Source of the DNA: Lineus longissimus
Lineage: Eukaryota; Nemertea; Pilidiophora; Heteronemertea; Lineidae
Assembly: GCF_910592395.1 (NCBI RefSeq)
Contig: NC_088326.1
Coordinates: 1,307,001-1,371,000 of the forward strand
Reading direction: 5' to 3'
Length of the DNA stretch: 64,000 nucleotides
The position numbers and the translations under genes are program-made. Under the pieces are notes generated by a model. It saw nothing but the letters and a program-made list of their open reading frames with translations. It did no database searches and was not told where the DNA came from. Numbering within the stretch: position 1 is the stretch's first letter; each line of letters begins with the position of its first letter. Shown piece after piece: positions 22,214 to 33,800 of the stretch.

Positions 22214-25200
22214 CTTGTTGCGTCTATGTTGTCGTTCAAACGTTGTATAACTGAAAAAAAAAAAAATTAAAATTCACTCCGTTCACATTTTATACAATTC
22301 GCTTATTTCAAAGAGTTGAATCACAAAGCGTATTCACTTGTTGCGACTCCACAATAGTGTCGTGTACCGAATCGGCGTCTTGTTCGAAATCTGAACAATA
22401 TGATATCTTATTGGATGGTCTACGCTAGTTTCTCCAATGTCCCCCCTATATATCTATACCAGGGTGAATTCCTAACCACCAATGACCTACTCATTTAACG
22501 ACCCGTCGGAGCGAGGCTTTTCACGCCGATCAGTCCTGCATGGTCCCATCCATGGCTTCGTTCGGACTTCCCCGATAGGCTATTCGGAGCGACACACACC
22601 GAAAACCACATCCTAGCACCAGTTGTTTTCAATATACTCCGCCTCTCGATTTTTTTTTTGTATTGGCCACGACAGAGGAATAAAAAAAGTCTGCATGATC
22701 TGACGATCTCAGGATATGCGAAAATCCTGAACCTTGGTGTCAAACTATGATAGGACACGGATGGTCTATTTTTCACTAGCTTTTTTTACAAACGGAGCAA
22801 CTCCATGAAAAACTTGCGTGACAAAATGTCCCGCTGAATAGCGCAATTGTCCGAAGGTTGTACATGAAATTGAAAGACTCCCTATCGTCGCAGGCGGAGC
22901 ATGCATACACCAACCCAACATTTCACCTCCTTCGTTTGAAATATCGAGAGGCTGATCCCCGGAGTATTGAAAATTACTGGTGCCAGAATGAACATTTCAT
23001 TACATATGCGTCCGTAGCTGAAACTTTCGATGAAAGTGAAACTTACCAATATCTACTTGATTAAAAAACGACCGTAATTCACTTTACCTATACAGGAAGT
23101 AAGGGAAGCACCGTAAGCTAACACCTTCCGGAGAAATTCAAATGCGAATACCCATCACGAACATCGTGGTAGGCCTAATCGGGGACAGTATGGGTGTATA
23201 TGCAACCTGGTATAATTATTTGACTCGTCAGTTTCTATCAATATTCAAAACTATTATCCAATGTCATCCGAAATTGAAATTTGTTATCTCAACAGGATTT
23301 ATGCCAGTATATACAATTATTTAAGGTACCTTTGGCAGCTGGCATCAGTGTTGCATGCCAAAGTATATCGATTTTCATTAAATGACGGTGGGGATAAACT
23401 ATAGGCCTACTATATATGCAGTAGTGGGTGATCATCCTGACATAACAAGTGATTTTCAATATACCCTCGATATTTTTGTATACGAGGCAGGAGAGCAAAA
23501 ACCTGATCTCGGGATGGTGGATAATCAGCTCACTGCTCTGCAAAGTCGATACTCGCATGCCAGTGTCAATGGCATGCTCATGATCCCCACGCCCGTATTA
23601 CTAAACAGGTATTGAATGGCTCAGATGTCATGCCAGAACCCATCTTTGAGATCTTTAGTCCTTGCTTCACAGAAAGGATAGCCAGTTTGCAAGTTTAATT
23701 GTCGCCAAATCGGACGAGAATCGACCATGCCAGTAAACTGAAAAGTGACTTGAAACGCTTTTATTTTGAATTTTAACTTGGAGTATAGAGCAGAACATAA
23801 GAAGCACGACTGTAAAAACGCATGTAATTCAAACATTCCAGGTCAGTGGTGCAGGAAGAACAATTATTGATGATGTATATTGTGTTGTGAATAACTGGTA
23901 GTTACATGCTAAATTACCTTGTCACCAATTGCTTTTGGTGAACCTGTATGTAGGCAGGAAACCATGAAAACGTTACTTCAGTACAGCATGAAGTACATCA
24001 CAAGTTTATTCTTCTGCACCACCAGGAATGTTTGAATTTTCTACCTGCCATAACTTGAAGATGGGTATAGATCGATTATCTATGCGGTTTTCAACGCTGT
24101 GTTGGTTATCGATCTTATGCCCTAGGTGACCTTTAATCTGTCCTACCTGCCTATGTCCCACGCAGTCACCTACACAGCAATATGAATACAGAATATCGCA
24201 GATTTAATTTCATCCTGAGCTCCTGCCCCTCCGGCCCAGCCGTTGGCTATTCATACGACATAGTACGCATATAAAATGTCCACACAGGAGTAATGGCGCG
24301 AGAATTTGCATTGCATATGAGGGTCCTGGTCATGAAGTAAGTTGGATTAAAGATAAGCTGTGATCGACGTCAGCATCATGTTTGGGGTTCATGGAATAAC
24401 TCGTCCCCCGTTGAGGTCATTTTTAAATTTAAGTAATCGCGTAGTTCCACTTTTTCAGCTCAGATGGCGCCAGCTGAGGTCCTGTCAAAATCATTGATGA
24501 TGACCATGATTTTGGTGAAAGATTTTCAAAAAGTGTCCCAGGTTGAGAGAGTGTCCTTGAAGCGTTGGGTGGTTGATGATGAAACTCACGAAACTTTACA
24601 GGGTGGCCCAGAAAGGTTTTCCGTTGCACGATAGAATTCTATTGTGTATCCATTGTGTGAGGGAAAATAATTCTGGGCAACCCTGTTGTACATGAACTTG
24701 TCACCCTCTTCAAAGACATCGGAGCGAAAGTAAAAAACGAGGAAATTTCTCTCAACAGACACATCTACCTCTGGAACACCCAACGCTTCCAGGACGCTCT
24801 CTCAATCTGGGGCACTGCTAGATTTTTGGTCTTAGATGGACACTTTTTGAAAATCTTTCACCAAAATCATGGTCAAAGTTAGGGGGAGGGGCATTTGCCC
24901 CCCGCTGCTTATGCCCCCGTCAATTACTGGCATCTCTACTCGCTGGAACACCCGATGTCCAAAATAGTCTAGCAGCTGTACCAGCTAGGACACCCAACTC
25001 ACTCTACAGACACCTCTATGAGCAGAGCTGGTTACCAGACAGGCGACTGTGAGTTAGGATGCATGTGCTGACCCCCATTGACCCTCTCGTGTCCACAACA
25101 TTCATGTATGCAAATTGTGAGGATCACAGAAAAGTAGTGCAACATGCCCTACATCCCATTTTATCTCAGTTGTATACTGGGGGGCCAGCATTTAAGCCAG

Positions 25201-25392
25201 ATTGGGAAGGCCGAAGATTGAGAGGCAGAAATTGCATCAGAGTTGGCCACCATTGCCTCTCCGATTTCTCATGGGGTGATGGGACAGGCAGCCCCCTTCT
25301 CCACAAAAACTTTTTCACAACATCAAGGAATCTAGGCTGAAGAACTTTCAGATGTAAAACTTTATTTACACAATTTACAGAAAATGCCTCAG
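22214..25392. other. Gene-free stretch upstream of the SLC22 gene
   Basis: It contains the SLC22 promoter side (22214-22500) and the 3' UTR of HDDC2 at its right end (minus-strand AATAAA, TTTATT at 25361-25366). A fold-back element lies at 24501-24875. Several 60-100 codon frames are present but none has splice sites, a recognisable domain or a paralogue in the window. Confidence 0.45.
24501..24875. mobile_element. 375-bp fold-back element with two-part arms
   Basis: The outer arms of 38 bases (24501-24538, TGACCATGATTTTGGTGAAA onward; complement at 24838-24875) match almost perfectly. The inner arms (24540-24572 and 24777-24810, GAGAGAGTGTCC / GGACGCTCTCTC and GCGTTGGGTG / CACCCAACGC) match with some changes. 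About 27 bases on the right side interrupt the pairing. The central 200 bases hold a minus-strand open frame of 65 codons (24586-24783), not recognised. No clear target-site duplication. Confidence 0.7.
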
Positions 25393-27526
25393 TCATGATT
25401 GCAATTCGCTCTTTTCCTCTGCTGTATTGTTTCTACGCTTGTATAATTCCTCTGTCCACTCAACGACTTGAGGCGTCTGGAATTTACCTGTAATTGTGGA
25501 AGAAAACTCAATAAACCTCAGAAGCTGCTGGGATAATTTCAAATTATAAACAAACGACGTTAAGCCAGCCTTGCTTGTGTAAAATGGACTTGTGTACATT
25601 ACGAAGTAGTTTGGAGTGGATCAATTCAAGTGCTTCAAGTGTGGCAACCTCGCATGAGTACAATAGGTTTGTGCATAATGAATAGAAATTTTGGGAGGGT
25701 CAAGTACCAACCTTGGGTGGAATCAAAGAATTCCTGGAGATAAGCTCCTCTCTCTGGTTCATCCTGTTCGTACTCATGAGCCTGAAGAATCATGTCAAAT
25801 CGATCAAAGTCTTTCACGGCTTTTGCTTCAGGTGTGGCTTGATTTGTATATTCCTGTAATTAGGTTGAACGAGAGGCTTAGATTTGTTGAGGATCAGGCA
25901 GCAATGCTGATGCTTTCACCACCGCCGCCAATTAAGGTGACTTTCTACGATGTTTATATGACACAATAACAACTTCAAGGCCCACCATTTATTCTGATCT
26001 AACATTGTTTCAGTCCTTACAGGGTTAACATACATGTATCACCTTACCTCCCATAAACTGCCAATTTCTGTTCCAACCTCTTCACTGACTAGGCCCTGCA
26101 GTTTATCCAGTGCTTCCTAGAGAATTAAAAGTTGAAGACAAAATATGATTTAAAGAAAATAGCACAGGTAGCTGATGACGGATGTCAGATGACCCAAAAT
26201 GTCAATCTCCAACGTGGACCACAAGTTCCTACAATCCAACCCCGAACTATACATCGCGTTCTAGATAATTCAGAATAGTAATACTATGCAAGAACAACAA
26301 ATGAAACCCATACCTTTTCTCTTCTGTATTTCTCCTCTTTAGAGATGCCATCATCAGGTGCAATATCACCAACAATACTCTCTGCCATATCATGAACTAA
26401 CGAGAGCTTCAGGCACCTGCAAGAGAAAATATCCAAGTTATTTGTCACTCTCCATTACAACTTTAGTCACTAGTCATGCCAGTGGGGCCTATTACCAATC
26501 TAAGCATGTCCAGGATTGCTATTGTCTTCCATATGACACAATTGAATTGTGCTTTGAGGAGCTGCTCACCTATCTCTATTTAAAGTTTTATCTTCCAGAA
26601 GAAAAGACATTATGGCCATCCGATACATATGACCAGCCACACGCTCTGGGTCCGGTACTTTTCTATAGACCCAGCCAGTTCGCTTGATTTTCTGCAATAA
26701 AAAGGTTATTCTAAATACAAATTTTAAGAAACTGTTCAGAGCCAAACCTAACCTAAATATAGGCACAATAAACAGAGAACACATGGCAGGCAGCAAAGCA
26801 GTCCGGGGTGCTGCACACGCAGCAACTATGTTTGCTAAATACAAATTGCATGGTTATGAAGTTACGAAACGATATTTGATTGATCCGATTGATGCTGAAC
26901 TAAGAAAGACTAAAGAGAGAAGCTAAAAGAGAAAACTGTCCCTCAAATATGAAGTGATCTCTGAAGAGCATGCTGTACGATGCGTACTGCTACCATGTGT
27001 AGTGTAGTGCTTGACAGCACAACGAACAGCACGGTCTCAGTGACAGCGTAATTCAAATTGATTTTATTACACTAAAATACCCTCTAGGGGTCAATGGTAT
27101 TATACAATAATTTCAAGCAAATATACAGTACAAAATAAGATAAAGTAGAATAAAAATATGTAATACATGTGAAATAGAAAGCTATACAACGTATAATATG
27201 AATACCGGTAATAATTACAACTTGGTAGTCTTATTATATAAACTAATTACAACAGTGCTTTAAGCAGGCTTGAGCATATCTTAAATAAGGATAATTGAAT
27301 ATAAATTGATATCTTGAATAAGCGTAATTGACCATGTCGGATGTCCATGGATGCCGATGACCATGCACATGCATTGCATTGGGACAGCGATATCGACAGC
27401 AAAAAACAAATACAATGCTGAGAGAGAGTAAAATAACAGCATGTCAGCCCAATAAGGTCACAGCACCTTTAGCTGTCCAATGATCATGAAGAAGTCCAAG
27501 GCTTTACTGCGACAGGAGTTAGCCAT
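25393..27526 (-). CDS. HDDC2: HD-domain 5'-deoxynucleotidase HDDC2, 196 aa
   Basis: Six exons on the complement: 25393-25487, 25712-25853, 26048-26116, 26314-26416, 26570-26691 and 27467-27526, in all 197 codons with stop. The small first exon encodes MANSCRSKALDFF... ending in IIGQLK, as expected for this family. Metal ligands of the HD domain are in place: His41 (AGHMYRMA), His69-Asp70 (VHDMAE), and the distal Asp near 135 (FDRFDMILQAHEYE). Human HDDC2 is about 204 residues. Bacterial YfbR relatives dephosphorylate 5'-deoxynucleoside monophosphates, so a nucleotide-pool role in the cytosol is likely. The start codon is 182 bases from the divergent MRPS28 start. Confidence 0.95.
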
Positions 27527-27708
27527 CTTTCAAAAAATAAGCTGAAATAACCTGGACTTGTTTCATGCATGCAATGGGTACAATGTGGGTTTCGCGTAAT
27601 TTCGTCCAACAGCTGTCTGACAGAAGTACCACAGCATTTTATCCAATCACATTTATCGTTTCATATCCGGGATTTGCAACAGCAATGTTGATTGGATAAA
27701 ATTCCAAG
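27527..27708. promoter_or_regulatory. Shared bidirectional promoter of HDDC2 and MRPS28
   Basis: The start codons are separated by 182 bases, so both 5' leaders and both core promoters must fit here or overlap. CCAAT at 27643-27647 and its complement ATTGG at 27691-27695 face each way, a common arrangement in divergent housekeeping promoters. No TATA box is seen. Confidence 0.7.
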
Positions 27709-28481
27709 ATGGCTGCGCCCAGCAAAGTTCTGTGTCTTGCAAATTTCTGCAGAATTTCTAGGTTTTATGCCCCAATATGCGCCCGTAGATTCTCAAGTAC
27801 GACTGGAAACGATAAAGGAATCTCAGATACGACTGTAGCTCCTCAAAAAGTCAGCGGACTCACTAAAGCCTTTGAGAAATTTGGAAAATTGGAGTCTCAA
27901 ACTGCTGACCCTGAAACCCCTGTTCAAGAAAGCTTCTCATCTATGCTCAGAAATTCACGTCTCATGCAGATAGGTGATCCCAATGGTGCCATTCTTGTAG
28001 GCAAAATACGAGAAGTTGTTGCTGATGATCTTTATATTGACTTTGGAGGAAAATTCGATTGTGTTTGCCGCAGACCAAAGGGTCGGTCAAGGTGTGTAAA
28101 GAGAATATTTCTCACCCATGATGATGGCTGGCCGCCCCATGGCCATGGAGTCCCATCCCTGACACATACTGTCCCTGGCGTAACCAGATGAGATGCCAGA
28201 CTTCTTCTTATTTTTGATGTAATCTCGATCACAATAACACTTTATTCATCTGGATTTGGAAAAGATGCTTATATTTTTGTTGTGAAGGGCCTTCCTGGGT
28301 CAAGATATTGCCACATAAATTTCTTCATTTTCTTTCCAGCGAATATCACAGAGGAGCCAAAGTGAAGATCTGTCTCCATGACTTGGAGATGTCATCAAAG
28401 TTTCTTGGATCGGAAAAACACGTAACTCTACTGGAAGCAGATGCAACGTTACTGGGATTATACTCAGGTGGTAAAAAGTAG
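27709..28481 (+). CDS. MRPS28: Mitochondrial ribosomal protein MRPS28 (bS1m), 174 aa
   Basis: Two exons, 27709-28091 and 28340-28481, join in phase 2 to give 175 codons with stop. The donor AAG/GTGTGT was chosen because it keeps the spacing between CRRP and the following Y-x-x-G motif the same as in the human protein. The N-terminus (residues 1-30) is Arg- and Ser-rich without acidic residues, typical of a mitochondrial targeting peptide. The core carries [15 protein letters not shown] and CVCRRP, hallmarks of the S1-like domain of this small-subunit protein. It works in the mitochondrial 28S ribosomal subunit. Confidence 0.95.
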
Positions 28482-28828
28482 CTGGTCATTTAACAAAATA
28501 TGATAGACAGTGTGTCATCAGATCACCTACAGATGGACATAGTTCAAGGATCAAGTGACAGAGACATTATGTGTGGATTAGTCTTTGAGTTTTGCCAAGA
28601 AGACTTAGTGGATGCTTACTACTAGTATTATAGTTCGCCTTCTCGAACTTGGGCTCTCCCACCATAGCTAGGGTAACCCACAGTAACCAAGAAAAAAATT
28701 TGACTCAGAAATACATTCCGATGCTCTCAGCACAGATGGGGAGTTGATTACAGCCCCAGGGATTAGTAGTGTATTTGATCAATGGGTTACTGAACGTCCT
28801 TCATTGGGTAGAAACTCATTTCTGAATG

Positions 28829-28834
28829 AATAAA
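28829..28834 (+). terminator. Polyadenylation signal AATAAA, probably of MRPS28
   Basis: AATAAA lies about 350 bases after the MRPS28 stop, in an AT-rich context. No earlier AATAAA is seen between the stop and this site. Confidence 0.5.
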
Positions 28835-28849
28835 GTTTTATGAAAGAAT

Positions 28850-30884
28850 CTTCCCTTTTCAGTTTATTCTTTATTAATCGGCAGTAGATTAGTCTGGGAG
28901 TTTGGGCTAAGAACACAGACCAAGGCTGTCTGAGGTGCATGTACTGAGGCAACACAAGATTGCCCAAGAGCCACCTGGATCAGCCTGAGCTTGTAAAAAG
29001 AAGGCTCGATAGCCTGGCTTCAAACTGAAAGTCCACTGAGTAAAAACACGAGCATAAAATCAATGACAAAATCTAATTTTATTCTCTTATGCTTTATTTT
29101 GTCATGATTAATAGATTAATTTACAGTGCAATAGACCCAACTGCTAAGAGGTGGGAACAAACTACAATCAAGAACATGGCAATGCTGGTGGCACGAGCTG
29201 CTGACAGATACCGACAACCAAGATATATGCTAAAGTTCCTGGCATAAATATCAGCATATATAGCTGCTACACGCTCTTCTTTCATCAAGATGTGGTGTGC
29301 AGGATAACTTTTGACATTTGGAAATTCAGGAGGTCATTCAGAAACACCATGCCTATTGTGAACACTGAAAGCTTCTCCTTTACACAACAGGCGAAGATTG
29401 AGAGGCCAGAAGAAGAAAACAGGTTCTACAACACTATTAAAAACTTGTGTAATGTACATGTACTATCAAAACTGTTACATAGAGCAACAATTCTAAAGAA
29501 TAATTTGAAGCTATTCTGTGTGTAAGTTATGGCACAGTTATTAGATCAGTAAATGCCTGGAATGTAAGATTCGACTTGTCTTGGCAAAGGGGAAGAAGTG
29601 GATTTGTGGCTGTGAACCTGGTGAAAGCTTTACGCCAAAGTAGATCCCCTTTGCCTGCTTTCGTTTTCCTCACAATACTACAGCTTGAGCCACTGTGCTT
29701 GCCTGTGACAGTAAAACCACTCGAGTAAGATTTTCATGTTAGCAGATCACACAAGTGAAAGGTCTTTGGCAAGGAAACCCACGTGACTGAAGGTCCAGGG
29801 AGTTTCCGCCGATTTTCCCTAAAAAATCGGCAAGTTTCATTCAACAATCTCAGATCATCACTCACTCCGGTATATGATGTAATATATGTCTACCATCATC
29901 TACCCTAATACATACGTTATATACCAGAAAAATGGAAACAGTATAAATGTAAACATAAAAATACCTTATAATCTCAAATTATCATGACTTTTGAGTCAAA
30001 TGCAACTGAGATGGAAGATTTACCGAGACAGATGATGGTGTTAGATCAGCCAGTGCCAATAAGTTGTTTGTACTTATGCTTCTCCCTGAGTACAAAATTT
30101 AGCTAAATTCAAACTATCACATCGACAAAATAAAACAAAACATAATGATAACATGATGCCTAAAATCACTAGTACATGGAAATTATCATTACAACTATCC
30201 AGGATGGTGAAAGTACATGTACATGTAAACTACCCAAACTATCCAGAGTGGTGAAAATACACTTCAACAACTGTACCGGTAAAAGTATTTTCCTATCCAA
30301 CATCACTGAACATCTTGATTTCTAGAACATTCAACTACTTTCCATTTAATCTAGCCTGTAACTGCCTATTTAATTAGCACTTAAGCTTTAGAATAAATAC
30401 GGTAAATATGGTGAAACATACCCCAAGGATCGAGAAAGAAGCTATGCGCGGAACAGAAGGGAATTCAGCACAAGACAAAAACTCCCTCAGCTAATCCTCT
30501 GGAGAAGCTAAAGCAAATGATCTTTTAGAAAAGCACACTGGTTCACTAGACTGACAATGCCAATTACGGTCTACAATAGACTCCCTGGTATCTTTAAAGG
30601 CCTACACCATACATGAATAGTGCAGGCTTATAAGGATTCTAGCTTCAACCGCAGACGTGACTGGAGGATGAAAAACAAATAACAACCTCCATATTTGATT
30701 TCCTATGAACAAATGTGAAAATTTACCATAAACTCTAATCATACACTAATAATAGATAAGTAGTGTCAATAACAAAGATGGCACGGCCGACCATCATAAA
30801 AACTCGAACGCGTCACCTATTGGTTTATCCTGTATCACATGATTTTTGCGCCTTTCACGTCGGTATCGGCGATGGCTAAACAGG
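28850..30884. other. Gene-free stretch between MRPS28 and NAPRT
   Basis: The right part probably belongs to the 3' UTR of NAPRT on the minus strand. The nearest minus-strand AATAAA words (TTTATT near 29072 and 29092) would make that UTR about 1.8 kb long, so an unrecognised signal closer in is also possible. No exon is supported. The plus-strand frame at 29292-29525 has no family match that I can see. Confidence 0.4.
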
Positions 30885-33800
30885 TTACGAGAGCTCTCCA
30901 ATCGGTGCATCATTCATCCAGAGGTCATGGATAAAATTGTAGAGTTTGCCCGTCACCGACACCTGGAAGAAACAAAATATTGTTACCACTGAAAGAACCT
31001 TGCAGAGTCCCAGAGTTTCAATTCGTCCAGAAAGACACTCAAAGAGAAGAGACTAAGCTACCTGCACCGGGAGTTAAGCGTTTAAATGAATAGGAATTGA
31101 GGTAACCAGTGGAACATGCATTGCATATAAGAAACACACAGCCATCTAACCAGGCTCTCTGTAAAGGAATTTCCTTCACAGAGTTGGTGTGTCAGGCCCC
31201 ATCATCCAAGTTATGTCACCTGCTGAGGACGAGTGGCAAGATACAACTGGCTATTAAGAAACATGAAGCCAAAAGAGATGAAATATTAGCCTGTGACTAT
31301 TGCTCGTTTGAGAGAACATACCAGTACTGTTTTGAGGAAAGCTGGGAGATGCGCTATGGACGAAAATCGTGCTCAGTATAGCTGATTATGCGTGGTGACA
31401 CTTACCTTGTATGGTGTGGGATTCAGCGCCCTCTTGTGATCGCTTCTTGTCTGCTGCAGCGAGTTGGATCGCCGCTGCCTAATCTCATCCATCGATGGCA
31501 AACGCTGACAAATCTGAATAATAATGTCAATAATATAGAAAGTTTCTCCAACCCAACGTGGGTATGAAATCTGGTGATAGCCTCACATCTTTAACCACCA
31601 CAGGATCTGACTCCCAGAGACACTGACAGACCATTTTGTGAGACACTAGGCCTCACTATACTACGTGGCCTTTTCTTGCAAGGCAGCCTTCCGAACAAGC
31701 TTGTGACATTAATTTAGAAATCCCAATTACTTCAAAAACACATTTTTCATTTGAAATGCATACCTTTCCTTCTTTCCAGTAGCATTTCAGGAGAGGTTCA
31801 ACTTTGGCTGGACTAACATAGGCTCGCTTCGATTCCTAAAAGGGAAAAAATAGCATCCATGGTATCTGTGTCAGGATGGATTTGGACCTACTTTAACTTC
31901 ATACTTCAAGGTTAAAACTTTATGTAGCAAATATCCACATGTTTGACGCTCCACAGGGGAATCTAGCGTTTCCTTCAAGCAATATATTTACCGGAAATTA
32001 AGGCTTGACAAGGATCATCGCAACTCTGACAATCGTTCCTGAATGGGTTGGGACTAGAGTTTCAATTCAGTAGACTCGACCACTTTCAGAATACATACCA
32101 CAAATGGATGTCTACAGAGAACTTTGTTCCCTGGTTTCGGTGGAGGTTCATTGGGTTGTTGGAGAAGATCAACCAGTGCGTGGCCTGCAAGTACATGTAA
32201 TCAATAGCAACAGCATTTCAAGAGATCATCTTTACTTCTCCTATGTTAATAAATGTGACCCGCTCTACCAAAACTAGGCACTTGTCGCATCTGAACTTGA
32301 CAGGTTGATACGGACTTGTTGTTCATTTCCCTATTGTAGACCTTTTGTGAAATCTATTACAAACTGATTTGGTCACATTTCACAAAAGGTCTACAATAGG
32401 GAAATGAACAACAAGTCCGTATCAACCTGTCAAGTTCAGATGCGACAAGCGCCTAGTTTTGGTAGAGCGGGTCACAAATGATTCCCAGGCCAACCAACAT
32501 GTTTTGTCGCCACAGTCATTTGACCTTGGTGCCTATGACGCCAGTTCTCCCCTGTCTGCCATCACAGAATAAGCCCCTTCCCTGGGACTCACCTCTGTGA
32601 TCGATGCTACATTGTTCCTCCATTACATTATTCAGGTATCAGCATCGGACTACAGTCCCTTAGTTGGATCTAAAGAGCTGAATCACTTTCCATACAGTAA
32701 AAGTATCAATGCTCTCTTATCATTGGGGTGATAACAGGTCTCCAATGGATAGTTTTACGGGAGTGTTGTGGGGCTTTATTTGTTATCATGCACCCTAAAT
32801 GTGATCGTGAATGCCTGCAAACTATTGCTGTCACAGCTAGGGCAGTGGCACATAAAACTAATTGGTATAGTTGGGTATAAAATCAATGTAGGAATACTAA
32901 CAAGTCTAAATGGCCAAAGCTCTCCCCCAAGACAGGCTTTACAACCATATCATATACAATTTGGGGTAGGCAAGGAAACAAAAGGAATCAGCTTCTATTC
33001 GTGACAACAATGACAGGAAGGATATGGAGCATGGGGAGTTTAGTGGACTTGGAAACTCCCACTTACCAAAGGCACAGTGTTCACCTAGAGATGTAAAACA
33101 ACACCAGTCAGCATGCGAAAAGGGAAGAGAAAAAATACCCCTGTACTGTTAACCTCCTAATGTTCACTCCTTTTTATTTTTGCAATCTGCAAAAGTTTCC
33201 CAATATGTTTAGGTACCGGTCACTTTACTCTGTTCAACCAATCAGCATTGCCAATTTTCGATTATTCAGTCATCGATCTTGGTTAGTCGAATGTGTGCAA
33301 TGCAATTACCGGTAAGCTGTTCCAATCAAAATTTGTTTCAAGAAACCACCACGAGATCTCCCCTTACCGTCATTCCCGTATAACCTGTATGCATCTTTCT
33401 TCCCTGGCATGGTCACTTTTTCAACGTCTTCACTCAGTTTCATCCTTGGGGTTTTGTTTATTTCTACCAGCTGATAAAGAAACAAGTTAAGAAAATCAAG
33501 ACAATGGGTGATATGAATAAAGGCTAGCAAATGCTTTTACTTCAATTTTGTACAGAAAGGCCTAGTGTAAATGTACATGGAGTTTTAGATAAAAGCATTT
33601 GCTAGTCTTTATTCATATCACCCATTGTTATCATAATTGGTGTTCCTTCTTGTGATGCTGATATTCTCCCCAAATACATTGTTGTCATTCTTGCATTACA
33701 GGGTCACTCTAATGCTGCTCATCTTGCCTGCACAAAGCATGGAAGAACACCAAGATTCACCCTTTTATGGGCATAGAAATGATACAGCCTACCTTCTGTT

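Noticed and set aside
22858-23064. Plus-strand 68-codon frame upstream of the SLC22 gene
   Set aside because: No domain, no splice sites and no second copy; frames of this length occur by chance many times in the window.
24586-24783. Minus-strand 65-codon frame within the fold-back element
   Set aside because: It reads like protein in places, but it is short, sits inside a non-autonomous element and matches no family that I can name.
31109-31381. Plus-strand 90-codon frame
   Set aside because: It lies in an intron of NAPRT on the opposite strand, with no domain or splice support.
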